Of a stretch of DNA of 7,306 bases, positions 7,161 through 7,306 are shown one piece after another. The stretch covers positions 1-7,306 of the forward strand of contig JAGQQQ010000447.1 of assembly GCA_020426125.1 (NCBI GenBank). Reading direction: 5' to 3'. The notes under the pieces are model-generated. The model made no database searches. It was not told the DNA's origin and saw only the letters and a list, made by a program, of their open reading frames with translations. The stretch's first letter is position 1; the number at the start of each line of letters is the position of its first letter. Origin of the DNA: Planctomycetaceae bacterium. GTDB taxonomy: Bacteria > Planctomycetota > Planctomycetia > Planctomycetales > Planctomycetaceae. The position numbers were made by a program, and so were the translations under genes.

Positions 7161-7180
7161 CCGGAACCGGCAGGCTCCGG
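7161..7180. repeat. Hairpin CCGGAACC-GGCA-GGCTCCGG
   Basis: Eight-base arms flank a four-base loop. The single imperfect pair is A-C on the + strand and G-U on the minus strand, so the structure is fully paired only in minus-strand RNA. An alternative fold, GCCGG-AA-CCGGC at 7160-7171, competes with it. Confidence 0.5.
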
Positions 7181-7284
7181 ATTGGCCACGACAATCGCAC
7201 CGCAGGCCCGAAGGGTCGGGAGAGCCTTCGTTGAGGATTGGCTGTGTCGGCCCTCCAGGCCTTGGCGTTTCGGCTCCGGCTTGA

Positions 7285-7304
7285 CCGTGGACTCCCGTCC
7301 ACGG
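7285..7304. repeat. Perfect hairpin CCGTGGAC-TCCC-GTCCACGG
   Basis: Perfect eight-base inverted arms (7285-7292 and 7297-7304) flank a four-base loop, two bases from the window end. There is no T-tract within the window, so it is probably part of the repeat element rather than a terminator. Confidence 0.55.
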
Positions 7305-7306
7305 CT

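Larger units (their letters stand above)
7120..7306. repeat. Probable GC-rich intergenic repeat element with multiple hairpins, cut by the window edge
   Basis: This 187-base stretch is unlike the coding DNA to its left. It is dense in CCGG/GGCC-type short palindromes and has internal repeats: GGCTCCGG at 7173-7180 and 7272-7279, and GGATTGGC at 7179-7186 and 7235-7242. At least three stem-loops are visible (7161-7180, 7207-7220, 7285-7304). A 61-codon + strand frame crosses it (7099-7284), but its Arg/Pro/Gly-rich translation looks like the spurious reading of a repeat. The wording of the sequence recalls dispersed intergenic repeats of planctomycete genomes, which I cannot verify here. It continues past the right edge. 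Confidence 0.45.

Noticed and set aside
7099..7284. A 61-codon + strand frame at the right end
   Set aside because: It crosses the hairpin-rich repeat-like DNA, is rich in Arg, Pro and Gly, has no ribosome site or motif, and is best read as a spurious frame.
7113..7306. CRISPR array
   Set aside because: The short repeats (8 bases) are irregularly spaced and not separated by uniform spacers.

Overview
The window looks like chromosomal DNA of a planctomycete. This is an inference from gene content: a fused AroD-AroE shikimate enzyme, a long membrane-bound multiheme cytochrome c with a TPR tail, a CRTAC1-type (FG-GAP plus ASPIC/UnbV) partner, a small Cys- and Pro-containing secreted protein, weak or absent Shine-Dalgarno sequences before most genes, and a GC-rich hairpin-bearing intergenic stretch at the right end. 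All four genes called lie on the + strand.

Layout. Bases 3-1361 hold the 3' part of a bifunctional 3-dehydroquinate dehydratase/shikimate dehydrogenase gene that begins left of the window. After a 100-base gap, 1462-1875 encodes a 137-residue exported protein of unknown function. After a 245-base gap come two large, translationally coupled genes (ATGA overlap at 5024-5027). The first, 2121-5027, encodes a five-helix membrane protein with five periplasmic CXXCH haem c sites, a beta-rich domain and a TPR tail. The second, 5024-6895, encodes a membrane-anchored, calcium-motif-rich FG-GAP/ASPIC-UnbV protein. The last 411 bases contain no convincing intact gene. They hold a strong stem-loop terminator that pairs better and has a better T-tract on the minus strand, a short ambiguous stretch, and a repeat-like region with several hairpins.

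How the genes fit together. AroDE is housekeeping aromatic biosynthesis (dehydroquinate to shikimate) and has no evident link to the rest. The cytochrome/CRTAC1 pair forms one operon. The membrane domain has four histidines (H75, H93, H147, H161) placed so that they could hold two b-type haems across the membrane, one near each face. That would let the protein pass electrons from quinol to the five periplasmic c-haems within one polypeptide. The CRTAC1 partner, anchored by one N-terminal helix, would sit on the same side. This is the most interesting system in the window; its substrate and electron acceptor cannot be read from the sequence.
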